Positions 1 to 10,391 are shown, counted from the stretch's first letter. The stretch: 64,000 nt of DNA from Flavobacterium shii (GCF_025847235.1 NZ_JAOZEW010000014.1:101854-165853), one strand, 5' to 3'. Numbers and translations are program-made. Notes: generated by a model from the letters alone, not told the origin.

Positions 1-10
1 GGGTCAGGGA

Positions 11-1684
11 TTATTTATCGGTTACGCATCCTGTTGAAGCGCTTGAAACGGATTTTGCATATTTAAACAAAACTCCTTTTGTCGCTTTTAGAGGAGGCTG
101 AATCCAACTCGCTTTTCGAGCTGCAAACTCCTCATCTGAGATCTTCAGGTTGATAGTATTTTTCACCGCATCAATAGTAATTAAATCACCATTTTTAACT
201 AGCGCAATACCTCCGCCATCATAAGCTTCTGGTGTTATGTGTCCTACCACAAATCCATGTGAACCTCCAGAGAACCTACCGTCTGTAATAAGAGCAACGC
301 TACTTCCTAATCCAGCACCAATAATTGCCGATGTAGGTTTTAGCATTTCAGGCATCCCTGGACCACCTTTTGGCCCACAGTTCCTGATGACGACTACATC
401 TCCTGGTTTTACTTTTCCGGATTGAACACCTGGAATAACATCAAATTCTCCTTCAAAAATAACAGCAGGTCCTTCAAAATACTCCCCTTCTTTTCCGCTG
501 ATTTTTGCAACACAACCTTCAGATGCAAGGTTTCCGTATAAAATCTGAATATTTCCTGTTGGTTTTAATGCTTTTTGGATTTCATAAATTACTTCTTGTC
601 CATCATTTAAATCTGGAACTGAGGCTAAATTTTCGGCTACTGTTTTTCCTGTTACAGTTAAACAATCTCCATGAATGAATCCTTCTTTCAATAAATATTT
701 CATTACTGCAGGAACACCTCCTACATCATGTAAATCTTCCATCATGTATTTACCGCTTGGTTTTAAATCGGCAAGTACTGGCGTTTTATCACTAATTCTT
801 TGGAAATCATCTATTGTAATTTCTATATCAACAGAGTGAGCCATAGCAATTAAGTGCATAACAGCATTTGTAGAACCTCCTAAAACTGCTACAAGTGTAA
901 TCGCATTTTCAAAAGCTTTACGAGTCATAATGTCTCTAGGCTTAATATCTTTTTCTAGTAATACTCTGATTGCTTTTCCAGCCTCAAGACATTCTTGTCT
1001 TTTTTCAGGACTTAAAGCAGGATAAGAAGAACTAAATGGTAAACTCATTCCCAAAGCTTCAATTGCCGATGACATAGTATTTGCAGTATACATTCCGCCA
1101 CAAGCACCAGCTCCCGGACAAGCATTTTGAATTACTCCTTTAAAATCTTCATCAGAAATAGTTTTTTGGAATTTTTTTCCTAATGCTTCAAAAGCTGAAA
1201 CAATATTCAAAGATTCTCCTTTCCATTTTCCAGAATGAATTGATCCTCCATAAACCATAATTGCCGGACGATTTACTCTTCCCATAGCAATTAAAGCTCC
1301 TGGCATATTTTTATCGCAACCAGGAATAGCAATTAAACTATCGTACCATTGTGCTCCCATAACAGTTTCAATAGAGTCAGCAATTACATCACGAGAAACC
1401 AATGAAAAACGCATTCCGTCTGTACCGTTTGAAATTCCATCACTGACACCAATTGTATTAAAAATCAGTCCGACTAAATCAGCATTCCAAACACCTTTCT
1501 TGACGTCTTTGGCCAAATCATTCAAGTGCATATTACACGTGTTACCTTCGTAACCCATGCTTACAATCCCAACTTGTGCTTTTTTCAAATCTTCTTCAGT
1601 TAAACCAATTCCGTACAACATTGCTTGTGCTGCTGGTTGTGTTTGATCTTGAGTGATGACTTTACTGTACTTATTTAATTCCAT
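11..1684 (-). CDS. ilvD: Dihydroxy-acid dehydratase
   Basis: IlvD dehydrates 2,3-dihydroxy-isovalerate and 2,3-dihydroxy-methylvalerate to the 2-oxo acids, the shared late step of valine and isoleucine synthesis in the cytoplasm. The 557 residues are the usual family length. The three cysteines expected to hold the Fe-S cluster are visible at C50 (in NTCNMH), C123 (in PGCDKN) and C195 (in GACGGMYT). The C-terminal region has the conserved GRFSGG and HGFVVGHI motifs. It lies downstream of leuA-leuB on the same strand but is separated from leuB by 270 bases that hold its own promoter, Ile/Val leader peptide and terminator, so expression is probably controlled by attenuation. Other ilv genes would be expected beyond the left edge. 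Confidence 0.97.
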   Translation of the reverse strand: MELNKYSKVITQDQTQPAAQAMLYGIGLTEEDLKKAQVGIVSMGYEGNTCNMHLNDLAKDVKKGVWNADLVGLIFNTIGVSDGISNGTDGMRFSLVSRDVIADSIETVMGAQWYDSLIAIPGCDKNMPGALIAMGRVNRPAIMVYGGSIHSGKWKGESLNIVSAFEALGKKFQKTISDEDFKGVIQNACPGAGACGGMYTANTMSSAIEALGMSLPFSSSYPALSPEKRQECLEAGKAIRVLLEKDIKPRDIMTRKAFENAITLVAVLGGSTNAVMHLIAMAHSVDIEITIDDFQRISDKTPVLADLKPSGKYMMEDLHDVGGVPAVMKYLLKEGFIHGDCLTVTGKTVAENLASVPDLNDGQEVIYEIQKALKPTGNIQILYGNLASEGCVAKISGKEGEYFEGPAVIFEGEFDVIPGVQSGKVKPGDVVVIRNCGPKGGPGMPEMLKPTSAIIGAGLGSSVALITDGRFSGGSHGFVVGHITPEAYDGGGIALVKNGDLITIDAVKNTINLKISDEEFAARKASWIQPPLKATKGVLFKYAKSVSSASTGCVTDK

Positions 1685-1714
1685 TATGTATTATTTGTAT
1701 TTTAATTTTTATTC

Positions 1715-1745
1715 AAAAAAAAACCTCCCAGTATTTGGAAGGTTT
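1715..1745 (-). terminator. Attenuator terminator of ilvD
   Basis: On the minus strand a 9-bp stem (AAACCTTCC pairing with GGGAGGTTT, one G-U pair, 7-base loop) is followed by a run of eight or more T. It lies between the Ile/Val leader peptide and ilvD, about 30 bases before the ilvD start, where an attenuator terminator belongs. I could not identify a convincing antiterminator by eye. Confidence 0.85.
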
Positions 1746-1781
1746 ATAATATTATTTTTCAATTATATTTATACCATTCCC

Positions 1782-1844
1782 CTATGTATATGTGATTACC
1801 ACATTGACATTAATGACAGAAGATATAATAATTGAAATTCTCAT
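1782..1844 (-). CDS. ilv leader peptide (attenuation)
   Basis: A 20-codon reading frame encodes MRISIIISSVINVNVVITYT. Ten of 20 residues are Ile (6) or Val (4) and there is no Leu, which fits sensing of charged Ile- and Val-tRNA ahead of ilvD. The last codons overlap a small hairpin (ATGTG-GTAAT-CACAT), a possible pause site. An intrinsic terminator follows 37 bases after the stop codon, then ilvD. This matches the classic leader-peptide attenuation layout known from enterobacterial ilv operons; the assignment here is from sequence layout alone. Confidence 0.85.
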   Translation of the reverse strand: MRISIIISSVINVNVVITYT

Positions 1845-1863
1845 GTTTTCTTTTTAGATGTGT

Positions 1864-1871
1864 CAAAAGTA
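1864..1871 (-). promoter_or_regulatory. Promoter -7 element for the ilv leader
   Basis: The minus strand reads TACTTTTG, matching the Bacteroidetes -7 consensus TAnnTTTG, 20 bases before the leader peptide start. This would give ilvD a promoter separate from leuAB. Confidence 0.6.
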
Positions 1872-1954
1872 TAAAAACTAATACTACTAAAAAAATAAAA
1901 TCTCAACATTTCAACTTCTTCTTGTGATTAATTTCATGATTTTAACAAATTACC

Positions 1955-3073
1955 TTAAACAATCGTAGATTGTCCGATATGTACGTTATCATTATTAAAA
2001 TAAAGCAAGTCATCTTTACTTAAAATGAAATTAGAAACAAACTCCCCTACTTCATTGGTTCCAAACTTTGAATCAGATTTCAAATCTGTTGTTACAACTT
2101 GATATTCGATTGCTTTCTCAACAGCTTCATATACTTTATTTGCTTCTTTAAAAAGACCAAAATGCTCCAATAACATTGCAGCCGATAATATTGATGCAAT
2201 AGGATTTGCAATATTCTTACCTTTTGCTTGCGGATAAGAACCATGAATTGGTTCAAAAAGCGCATTTTTTTCTCCTAATGAAGCTGAAGCTAATAATCCT
2301 ATTGAACCTGTAATCACACTGGCTTCATCTGATAAGATATCCCCAAATAAGTTTTCTGTCAGGATAACATCAAACTGTCTTGGATTAAGGATAATTTGCA
2401 TTGCTGCATTATCTACAAAAAGGAAATCCAAAGCTACATCCGGATAATTCTCACTTACCGTTTTTACAACTTTTCTCCATAATCTCGAAGTTTCAAGAAC
2501 ATTTGCCTTATCGACCATTGTTACTTTTTTGCGACGATTTTGTGCTGCTTTAAAAGCTAAATGTGTAATCCTTGTGATTTCTTCTTCTGAATATTCACAT
2601 AAATCGGAAGCATGTGTTCCTGCTTCATTTAATTTTTTCTCACCAAAATAAGCACCTCCGGTAAGTTCTCTGAAAATTGTAAAATCGGCACCTTCAATAA
2701 TCTCTCCTTTTAAAGGTGATGCGTCTAACAATGCCTTATATGGTTTTATCGGACGAATATTTGCAAATAAACCAAGTTCTTTACGCAGTTTTAATAATCC
2801 TTGCTCTGGACGTACTTTTACTTCTGGATTATTGTCATATTTTGGATCACCGATTGCGCCAAATAAAACAGCGTCGGTGTTTAAGCAAAGGTTTAAAGTT
2901 TGCTCTGGAAGTGGATTTCCTGTTTTGTCGATCGCAACTGCACCCATAAGCGCATCCTCAAAGACAAATTCATGATTGTACACTTCTCCAATAGCATATA
3001 ATGCTTTTTTGGCTTGTAAAATTACCTCTGGTCCGATTCCGTCTCCAGATAAAACTGCTATTTTCAAATTCAT
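1955..3073 (-). CDS. leuB: 3-isopropylmalate dehydrogenase
   Basis: LeuB oxidises and decarboxylates 3-isopropylmalate to 2-oxoisocaproate with NAD+, the third step of leucine synthesis. The protein is 372 residues, typical for the isocitrate/isopropylmalate dehydrogenase family. It starts with the nucleotide-fold sequence KIAVLSGDGIGPEV and carries the metal- and substrate-binding NLFGDILSDEAS motif followed by a GSIGLLASASLG loop. It lies 43 bases downstream of leuA and is probably co-transcribed with it. LeuC and LeuD are not in this window. Confidence 0.97.
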   Translation of the reverse strand: MNLKIAVLSGDGIGPEVILQAKKALYAIGEVYNHEFVFEDALMGAVAIDKTGNPLPEQTLNLCLNTDAVLFGAIGDPKYDNNPEVKVRPEQGLLKLRKELGLFANIRPIKPYKALLDASPLKGEIIEGADFTIFRELTGGAYFGEKKLNEAGTHASDLCEYSEEEITRITHLAFKAAQNRRKKVTMVDKANVLETSRLWRKVVKTVSENYPDVALDFLFVDNAAMQIILNPRQFDVILTENLFGDILSDEASVITGSIGLLASASLGEKNALFEPIHGSYPQAKGKNIANPIASILSAAMLLEHFGLFKEANKVYEAVEKAIEYQVVTTDLKSDSKFGTNEVGEFVSNFILSKDDLLYFNNDNVHIGQSTIV

Positions 3074-3116
3074 AATGCCTCGTTCTTTATGTATTTAAAT
3101 CTTAATTTATTTTTAA

Positions 3117-4313
<1,197 letters not shown>

Positions 4314-4327
4314 TCACATCCTGATAA

Positions 4328-4335
4328 CAAACTTA
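4328..4335 (-). promoter_or_regulatory. Promoter -7 element for leuA
   Basis: The minus strand reads TAAGTTTG, matching TAnnTTTG, 36 bases before the leuA start. The implied leader of about 30 bases is too short for an attenuator, unlike ilvD and hisG. Confidence 0.5.
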
Positions 4336-4447
4336 TATTGTATTACTTTAGTATGAAATTCATTTTAATGAAAATATACTGTTCATAACGCAAAATAAAA
4401 CCTATCAACTATCTAAATATCAATAAATTACATTATTATATTTTACA

Positions 4448-5992
4448 ATGGCTAACCATCAAAAAGATTTTTTATTTGTATTAATAAAATCCCTTTCCAA
4501 ATCCGAAAAAAGACAATTTAAGATTTTTGCCAGTCGATTAGAGACTAGTTCAAATACAAAATTTATCGAACTTTTTAATATTTTAGACAAATCTGAAGTC
4601 TACGATGAGAAGCTCATTTTGAAAAATGGTATTATTAAAAAGGTACAATTATCAAATCTTAAATCGTATTTATACAAGCAAATTTTGGTTAGTATTCGTT
4701 TGAATATCCCTAGTCAGAACATTCGCTATCAATTGCGAGAACAGATCGATTTTGCAGCCATACTATATAATAAAGGATTGTACAAACAGAGTTTGAAGAT
4801 TTTGGATAAAACCAAACAACAAGCACTAGAGAACGATGAAAAATATATGGCGTATGAAATTGTTGAATTCGAGAAATTAATCGAGTCTCAGTATATTACA
4901 CGAAGTATTCAAGGTCGCGCCGATGAGTTGGTAATCCAAGCCAAAGAATTAAATTACCGCAATACTATTTCCAGCAAACTCTCCAACTTATCCTTGCAGT
5001 TATACGGCATCATGCTTAAAACTGGTTATGTAAAGAGTGATGAAGAATACAAATACATCGATGATTATTTTAATAAACATATTGGAAAATTAGACGAAAG
5101 TACGTTTGGTTTTCGTGAAAAATATTGGTTTTACAATGCCAATTTATGGCGTAGTTTCTTGGTTCAGGACTTCTTAGCCAGTTATAAATATGCTTATAAA
5201 TGGGTAACGCTGTTTTACGATAACCCGAATATGATTTTCCTGAATCCAGTGTTCTTTTTAAAAGGAAATCATTATTTTCTGGAATCGCTTTATATGTTGA
5301 AATACAAATCGAATTTCAAAAAATATCTGACTCTACTAGAAGAAACTATTCAGGATCCACGCTTTCCCGTTAATGACAATGTAGCTTCATTATCATTCTT
5401 GTATTTGTATAATAACAAACTAAACTATCATATACTTGATGCTTCTTTTGCTGAAAGCGAATATCTAATCCCTGAAATTTTAGATAAAATAAAGTTACAT
5501 AGCGAACATCTTGATGAACATCACGAGATGTTATTTTATTATAAAATTGCCTGTATTTATTTCGGTAACGAAAAGTACAATGAATCCATATTTTATTTGG
5601 AGAAAATCATAAACAATAAGAATCTTTCGATGCGTGAAGATTTGATGTGTTTCTCCCGAATACTATGTCTTATTGTTCATTATGAATTAGGGAAAGATTA
5701 TTACTTAGAAAGTCAATTGAAAAACACATACAAGTTTCTATTAAAAATGAATGACTTACACGAAGTTCAAAAAGAGATTATTAAGTTCTTGAAAAATCTA
5801 AATAATTTCTATCCAAATGACATCAAGAAAGAATTCATAAAAATGAGAGTACGTTTTATCGAACTTGAAAAAAATACTTACGAAAAGAGAGCCTTTTTAT
5901 ATTTGGATATTATTTCGTGGCTTGAAAGCAAAATCGAGAATCGAAAAATTGCTGATATCATGAGAGAAAAAGCAAAACTTATTAATAGATAA
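4448..5992 (+). CDS. Conserved protein of unknown function, helical
   Basis: This 514-residue protein is not one I can assign a function. It has no signal peptide, membrane segment or recognisable catalytic motif. It is rich in Lys, Leu, Tyr and Asn and reads as mostly alpha-helical, with recurring Tyr/Leu-spaced segments (for example YNKGLYKQSLKILDK near residue 110 and YNESIFYLEKI near residue 380) that resemble TPR-like helix pairs. It is divergent from leuA with a 155-base gap. The ATG start has no in-frame competitor immediately upstream. Likely an intracellular scaffold, but this is only inferred from the helical repeats. Confidence 0.75.
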   Translation: MANHQKDFLFVLIKSLSKSEKRQFKIFASRLETSSNTKFIELFNILDKSEVYDEKLILKNGIIKKVQLSNLKSYLYKQILVSIRLNIPSQNIRYQLREQIDFAAILYNKGLYKQSLKILDKTKQQALENDEKYMAYEIVEFEKLIESQYITRSIQGRADELVIQAKELNYRNTISSKLSNLSLQLYGIMLKTGYVKSDEEYKYIDDYFNKHIGKLDESTFGFREKYWFYNANLWRSFLVQDFLASYKYAYKWVTLFYDNPNMIFLNPVFFLKGNHYFLESLYMLKYKSNFKKYLTLLEETIQDPRFPVNDNVASLSFLYLYNNKLNYHILDASFAESEYLIPEILDKIKLHSEHLDEHHEMLFYYKIACIYFGNEKYNESIFYLEKIINNKNLSMREDLMCFSRILCLIVHYELGKDYYLESQLKNTYKFLLKMNDLHEVQKEIIKFLKNLNNFYPNDIKKEFIKMRVRFIELEKNTYEKRAFLYLDIISWLESKIENRKIADIMREKAKLINR

Positions 5993-5998
5993 AGGAAA

Positions 5999-6039
5999 AG
6001 GTTCTGAGCAGCTAAGTCTCTAAGAGACTAAGAACCTTT
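5999..6039. repeat. AGGTTCTGAG-type palindromic repeat
   Basis: A hairpin with nested arms (AGGTTCT/AGAACCT and AGTCTCT/AGAGACT) begins a few bases after the stop of the upstream gene. Related AGGTTC...GAACCT sequences occur at about 9180, 24255-24448 and 63855. It could also end transcription or stabilise the mRNA 3' end. Confidence 0.6.
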
Positions 6040-6161
6040 GTGTTTAATTTTTAGCTACCGATTTAAGGGATTAAAAATTGTTAGCCACTAATTACTTAAT
6101 TAGCACTAATTTTTTAAACTTTGCGTAAACCTTTATGCCCTTTGCGGTTAGTTCTATAATT

Positions 6162-6189
6162 AAAAAGGCTTCCAGTTACGGAAGCCTTT
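6162..6189. terminator. Bidirectional intrinsic terminator
   Basis: A 10-bp perfect stem (AAAGGCTTCC/GGAAGCCTTT) with a 6-base loop lies between the convergent 514-residue gene and the small peptide gene. T-rich sequence on both sides suits either strand. Confidence 0.8.
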
Positions 6190-6202
6190 CTTATATATTT
6201 TA

Positions 6203-6409
6203 TTATCTGCAATAACAGCACGTTGAAGTTCCTTGTAAACAAACATCACCTCTACCTGGGGTATTAGATAATACTCCACCGCCTTCACCGCATAATCTAT
6301 CACACAAACCAATTGTAGGATTTACATAAGGAAGAGTACCTCCAAATATAGATTTTTGAGCATCTTTAGTCACAATTTCAAAGTTTTTTAGGTTTTTTAA
6401 ATTTTTCAT
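6203..6409 (-). CDS. Double-glycine leader, Cys-rich small secreted peptide
   Basis: This 68-residue precursor has a 24-residue leader ending in IFGG, the double-glycine cleavage site read by C39-peptidase ABC exporters. The leader is MKNLKNLKNFEI..., amphipathic with LK repeats. The 44-residue core has six cysteines (C36, C40, C57, C64, C65, C67), a GEGGG stretch and a terminal CCYCR. This resembles bacteriocin-like or peptide natural-product precursors known in Bacteroidetes. No transporter, radical SAM or lanthionine enzyme lies in the window, so it would be matured by machinery encoded elsewhere. A terminator follows it. The precursor class is inferred; bioactivity is not shown. Confidence 0.7.
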   Translation of the reverse strand: MKNLKNLKNFEIVTKDAQKSIFGGTLPYVNPTIGLCDRLCGEGGGVLSNTPGRGDVCLQGTSTCCYCR

Positions 6410-6603
6410 AATAGTGTAATTTGTTTTTCTCCTACTCTTTTAGCTTTTCGGATTACGCTTTTAATCTACTAGTAATTAAATATTTAATATTATTCTTTAT
6501 TACTATCTAAATTAAAAAAAATAAATTCATAAATAGCTCATTTTTAAATATTTATAAAAACATAAAATGTTTTGATATAAAATCCCCTTCATTGAATTAT
6601 AAC

Positions 6604-6635
6604 AAAAAAGGGCTTCCGTTATCTGAAAGCCCTTT
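6604..6635 (-). terminator. Terminator after the M1 peptidase gene
   Basis: On the minus strand AAAGGGCTTTC pairs with GGAAGCCCTTT and is followed by T residues. It lies 26 bases after the M1 peptidase stop codon. The rest of 6410-6603 is AT-rich and I see no gene in it. Confidence 0.8.
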
Positions 6636-6660
6636 ATCAGGTTGTTTATCTAAAAGATAA

Positions 6661-8316
6661 TTATTTAGTTATGTTCAATTCTGCAACATAAAAATTAATA
6701 TCTATTTTTAAATCTGTTTTATCAGATCCTACTTTAAGACGAGACCATTCTGTTTTTGGTTTTAGCAAAGTTTCAGTACCGTTTAAAGTAACTTTTACTG
6801 GCATATCAAAATCATGTACAGCATTTGACCAACGGTACCCTAGTTCTCCATCTTTGAAATAATATTCTAAAGTTGGAATCATTATTGTTCTTAAATATTG
6901 ATTAAAAACAGGCGTTAAGTTCATACCAGATTCTTTGTTTATATAGCCTTCTATTTGCTCCGTAGTAACAGTTTGATGATAAAATGTGCTATTTAATCCT
7001 CTCAATATAGATCTCCATTTTTCATCATTATTTATAAGCTGACGTATTGTATGCAACATATTTGCACCCTTAGGATACATATCTCCCGACCCTTCATTGT
7101 TTACATCATAATTACCAATGATAGGTTTATCATTACGAATGCTTTTTCTACATCCTCTTACATATTCTGCTCCTGCATCTTTACCATAATAAAATTCTAC
7201 AAAAAGACTTTCGGAATAGTTTGTAAAACTTTCATGGATCCACATATCGGCAATGTCTTTGTAAGTAATATTATTAGCAAACCATTCGTGCCCTGATTCA
7301 TGAATGATGATAAAATCAAATTTTAATCCCCAACCAGTTCCGCTTAAATCACGTCCTAGATAACCGTTTTTATACTCGTTACCATAAGTCACGCTGCTTT
7401 GGTGTTCCATTCCTAGATAAGGAGCTTCTACCAGTTTATAACTGTCTTCGTAAAAAGGATAAGGACCAAACCAGTGTTCGAAAGCTTTAAGCATTCTTGG
7501 TGCGTCTTTGAATTGTATTTTGGCTTTTGCCAAATTATCTCTTAAAACATAATAGTTGCAATCTAAATCGCCTTTTTCTCCTTTATATTTTTCTGAGAAA
7601 TTAACGTAATCTCCAACATTTATGTTTACTCCGTAATTGTTAATTGGGTTGGCAACATACCAATTATAGGTTTTAGTACCGTCTTTTAATTTTTTAACGC
7701 TTTGTAAACGTCCATTTGATACATCCATTAAATGCCCCGGAACATTCACACTAATCAACATATTCTCTACTTCGTCATACATATGATCCTTGTTTGGCCA
7801 CCATACACTAGCGCCTAATCCCTGACATGATGAAGCTATAAAATCATTTCCGTTACTGTCTTTTTTCCAGGTAAGTCCTCCGTCCCATGGTGGTCTCACA
7901 GCAACTCTTGGTTTTCCTCCAAAGAATACTTTTACTTCTTTTACTTCGCCTACTTTTTGACTTGCGATTAATTGAATAAAAAAAGCATTTCCTTCTCTTT
8001 CAAACTTCAATTCTTTACCATCCTGAATAACTTTATAGATATTCATTGGTTCTTGTAAATCAATTTGCATTTTATTGTAATCCTGCAGCACTGTATACCT
8101 GATTGTGTTAGATCCAGTAATCGTACTATCTTTCGGATTTACTTTTACATCTAGATGATAGTATTTTAAATCCCACCAAGCTCTTTCTTTGGTAATACTG
8201 CCACGCAAAGTGTCTTGTCGTGTAAAAGCAGTTTCAGACTTATTGAGAAGTCCTTGGGCACTTGCGTAATTAAAAACAAATGCTGCGAAAAAAATAACGC
8301 TAAAACATTTTTTCAT
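6661..8316 (-). CDS. M1 family zinc metallopeptidase, secreted
   Basis: This is a gluzincin aminopeptidase-like protein of 551 residues. A signal peptide ends near ASAQG at residue 21, so it acts outside the cytoplasm. The zinc site is HESGH at residues 339-343 with the third ligand E362 in HESFTNYSES. The exopeptidase motif is present in variant form as GMEHQ at 302-306 in place of the usual GAMEN. The N-terminal half (about 45-240) is the beta-sandwich domain. It lacks the long C-terminal helical domain of full-size aminopeptidase N, which is common for Bacteroidetes members. Single gene between a terminator and its own TAnnTTTG promoter. Confidence 0.92.
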   Translation of the reverse strand: MKKCFSVIFFAAFVFNYASAQGLLNKSETAFTRQDTLRGSITKERAWWDLKYYHLDVKVNPKDSTITGSNTIRYTVLQDYNKMQIDLQEPMNIYKVIQDGKELKFEREGNAFFIQLIASQKVGEVKEVKVFFGGKPRVAVRPPWDGGLTWKKDSNGNDFIASSCQGLGASVWWPNKDHMYDEVENMLISVNVPGHLMDVSNGRLQSVKKLKDGTKTYNWYVANPINNYGVNINVGDYVNFSEKYKGEKGDLDCNYYVLRDNLAKAKIQFKDAPRMLKAFEHWFGPYPFYEDSYKLVEAPYLGMEHQSSVTYGNEYKNGYLGRDLSGTGWGLKFDFIIIHESGHEWFANNITYKDIADMWIHESFTNYSESLFVEFYYGKDAGAEYVRGCRKSIRNDKPIIGNYDVNNEGSGDMYPKGANMLHTIRQLINNDEKWRSILRGLNSTFYHQTVTTEQIEGYINKESGMNLTPVFNQYLRTIMIPTLEYYFKDGELGYRWSNAVHDFDMPVKVTLNGTETLLKPKTEWSRLKVGSDKTDLKIDINFYVAELNITK

Positions 8317-8361
8317 GAATTCTAGTTTTTGGATAATAACTTGTAATAATTTTTATTTCAA

Positions 8362-8369
8362 CAAATGTA
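8362..8369 (-). promoter_or_regulatory. Promoter -7 element for the M1 peptidase
   Basis: The minus strand reads TACATTTG (TAnnTTTG), 46 bases before the start codon. Confidence 0.5.
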
Positions 8370-8481
8370 ACCAATCCTATTAAATTGATGTCAATTTCAA
8401 ATTTCAAATTATAGATAAATAGTTGTTGTCATCTAGTTTTTCTTCCTTAATTTAGCAAGGTATAAAGCTATAACACTAGTT

Positions 8482-9180
8482 ATGAAGATCTCCTGTTTAT
8501 TTTATCTGGTAGTTTTTAATTTTTCTTTATTATCCTATTCTCAAACTTTTCCTATTCATAAAATAACAAATGTTATTACTATTGATGGAGATTTATCCGA
8601 TTGGAAAACGCCATTTATTGGACCATTTGTCATACATGATTCAGGATTAAAAGCCACTCAGGAAACCTATGTTTCTCTTTCATGGGATAATGAAAACCTT
8701 TATCTAGCCTATCGTAGTAAAGATTCCAAAATTATAGGCTCAGCTAAAAAAAATGATAGTCAAATATTTAATACCGATGATTTAGTCGAATTTTTTATGG
8801 ATCCCGATGGAGATTCTCAAAACTATATTGAGGTGGGTGTAAATGCTTTTTCCAGTAATTATGATATGATTATTCATTGTGTTTCACCTTCCTGTGGTGG
8901 TTGGGATACCGATATCTCATTGGATATTGTAGGAATGAAAACCGCCAGTAAAATTACTTCTGACGGTTATAATGTCGAAATCAAGATTCCGTTTTCCAGT
9001 TTAACCTCTATAAAAGATGCCGATTTTACAACTCCGATAATTGGTACAAAATGGAAAGGAAATCTTTTTAGGATTGATTACGGAAATGAAACCGAATATC
9101 AGGCGATTTCCCCATATAATGATTCAAAATTTGGATTTCATCAACCAGATCAGTTTAAAACTTTTGAGTTTATAGAGTAA
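8482..9180 (+). CDS. Secreted CBM9-like carbohydrate-binding protein
   Basis: The 232-residue protein has an N-terminal signal peptide (to about YSQTF, residue 22) followed by one beta-sandwich module of the carbohydrate-binding family 9-like type. Features of the family are the IDGDLSDW opening at about 34-41, alternating strands with VSLSWDNENLYLAYRSKD, a DDLVEFFMDPDGD segment and a VEIKIPFSSL strand. No catalytic domain is attached. It probably binds sugar polymers at the cell surface or in the periplasm; the ligand is unknown. It is divergent from the M1 peptidase gene. Confidence 0.8.
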   Translation: MKISCLFYLVVFNFSLLSYSQTFPIHKITNVITIDGDLSDWKTPFIGPFVIHDSGLKATQETYVSLSWDNENLYLAYRSKDSKIIGSAKKNDSQIFNTDDLVEFFMDPDGDSQNYIEVGVNAFSSNYDMIIHCVSPSCGGWDTDISLDIVGMKTASKITSDGYNVEIKIPFSSLTSIKDADFTTPIIGTKWKGNLFRIDYGNETEYQAISPYNDSKFGFHQPDQFKTFEFIE

Positions 9181-9315
9181 AGGTTCAGAGGTAATGAGAA
9201 GCAAAGGTTCAAAGTTAAAAAACTGATTTTTACGCGTAAACCTTTGTCAAAGTTTTTTCAACTTTGTCAAAGGTTGCATTGAAATTTCGATTCTTGCATT
9301 ACCTATCTAAACCTT
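9180..9315. repeat. Inverted repeat region between convergent genes
   Basis: Outer arms AAGGTTCAGAGGTAATG (9180-9196) and its near-complement (9297-9315) enclose two copies of CTTTGTCAAAG (9242-9252, 9262-9272). A relative of the inner sequence recurs at 10378-10405 upstream of the Crp-type gene. No coding potential seen. Confidence 0.6.
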
Positions 9316-9350
9316 AGAGAAGACTAAAAAAAACGTTGATAAAGACGACT

Positions 9351-9710
9351 CTATTCTTCTGCGCGAGGAACATCTTCTAAACTGTAATACACTTTTAAGC
9401 CTCTTTCTTTGGCGATTCTAACGTCTTCGTCGGCTCCTTTAGAAATTCCTTCGATACGAAGAACAGCATCACACTTTTCAAGAATTCTATGAGCTACCGG
9501 ATATTGTATTTCTTGCCAGGCTTCGTCACCAGGTTTGGTAGAGCCAGCAAGCTTAATAAGTGGCAAAGCAACCCATTCCCCAATCATAGGTATATGTCCT
9601 AATCGGAATAATGGTAATGCAACAGCTGCCAGTTTTTCGAGATTTTGTTGCATTAATTCGGGATTGTCGTTTGTCCCACTACGGTAAGGACCTGCAATAA
9701 GTATAAGCAT
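9351..9710 (-). CDS. DUF4406-type nucleotide-fold protein
   Basis: The 119-residue protein opens with LILIAGPYRSGT, the nucleoside 2-deoxyribosyltransferase-like P-loop-free fold start seen in DUF4406 proteins. It continues with PMIGEWVALPL and ends with the CDAVLRIEGISKGADEDV strand-loop, which in the related deoxyribosyltransferase family lies at the substrate pocket. It may therefore hydrolyse or bind a nucleoside or nucleotide, but the substrate is unknown. It is downstream of the Crp-type regulator on the same strand with a 56-base gap. Confidence 0.75.
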   Translation of the reverse strand: MLILIAGPYRSGTNDNPELMQQNLEKLAAVALPLFRLGHIPMIGEWVALPLIKLAGSTKPGDEAWQEIQYPVAHRILEKCDAVLRIEGISKGADEDVRIAKERGLKVYYSLEDVPRAEE

Positions 9711-9766
9711 ATCTTTTTATTTTTGACAAAGCAACTAAAGATATTACCTAAAAAAAATAAAGTAGT

Positions 9767-10354
9767 TTAAGAAATTACTTTATTTTTATTGCTCCGTATC
9801 ATACTTAAAAACTCGGGTGTGATTCCTAAATAGGACGCGATTTGTTTCAATTTTACTTGTTTTGCAACTTGTGGATATTTTTCTAAAAAGATATAATACC
9901 GTTCTTCTGCCGTGAGAGAAAGATTTTCTATTATTCTAAGTTGTTCTCGTATATAGGCGTTTTGCATTATTATCCTAAAAAACTTTTCGAATTTTGGAAT
10001 CTTAAGATATAACTTATCTAAATCTTCTTTTGATAATTGAAGAATAAAACTATCCTCTAAAGCCTCAATATTGAGCATTGCGGGTTTCTTGTTTATAAAA
10101 CAAAACATATCTGTAACCCACCAATCTGCCACAGCAAACATAATAGTAGACTCCTTCCCTGCCTTATCTGTATAATAAGCTCTTAATGTTCCCGATTGAA
10201 CAAAGTAAATCTCTCTGCAAACTTCATCAGCTTTTAAAATTGTTTCCTTTTTACAGACTTTCTTCTCTTTTAAAAGTGATAAAAAATATAAAGCTTCTTG
10301 TTTATCAAGTGAAATATGTTTTCCTATATTTTTTAGAATCAGACTGTCTTCCAT
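9767..10354 (-). CDS. Crp/Fnr family transcriptional regulator
   Basis: The product has an N-terminal cyclic-nucleotide-binding-like beta-barrel (about residues 25-110, including CREIYFVQSGTLRAYY) and a short C-terminal helix-turn-helix (KLKQIASYLGITPEFLSMIRS). I start it at the ATG at 10354 (METMEDS... read from MEDSLIL), giving 195 residues, the usual size. A longer frame from a TTG at 10405 runs through the promoter element and a repeat, so it is rejected. The HTH places it with the Bacteroidetes regulators of the Crp superfamily; the effector is unknown, and the residues that bind cAMP are not conserved. Confidence 0.88.
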   Translation of the reverse strand: MEDSLILKNIGKHISLDKQEALYFLSLLKEKKVCKKETILKADEVCREIYFVQSGTLRAYYTDKAGKESTIMFAVADWWVTDMFCFINKKPAMLNIEALEDSFILQLSKEDLDKLYLKIPKFEKFFRIIMQNAYIREQLRIIENLSLTAEERYYIFLEKYPQVAKQVKLKQIASYLGITPEFLSMIRSNKNKVIS

Positions 10355-10383
10355 AGTTTCTATTGTAATGTATAAACCTTTGT

Positions 10384-10391
10384 CAAAATTA
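10384..10391 (-). promoter_or_regulatory. Promoter -7 element for the Crp-type gene
   Basis: The minus strand reads TAATTTTG (TAnnTTTG), 30 bases before the ATG at 10354. It overlaps the apparent N-terminal extension of the reading frame and so argues for the shorter protein. It is embedded in a TTTGTCAAA-type inverted repeat. Confidence 0.55.

Noticed and set aside
4360..4386. Possible leu leader peptide MNSIFSLK upstream of leuA
   Set aside because: It lies upstream of the likely promoter element at 4328, has few Leu codons, and no terminator follows it.
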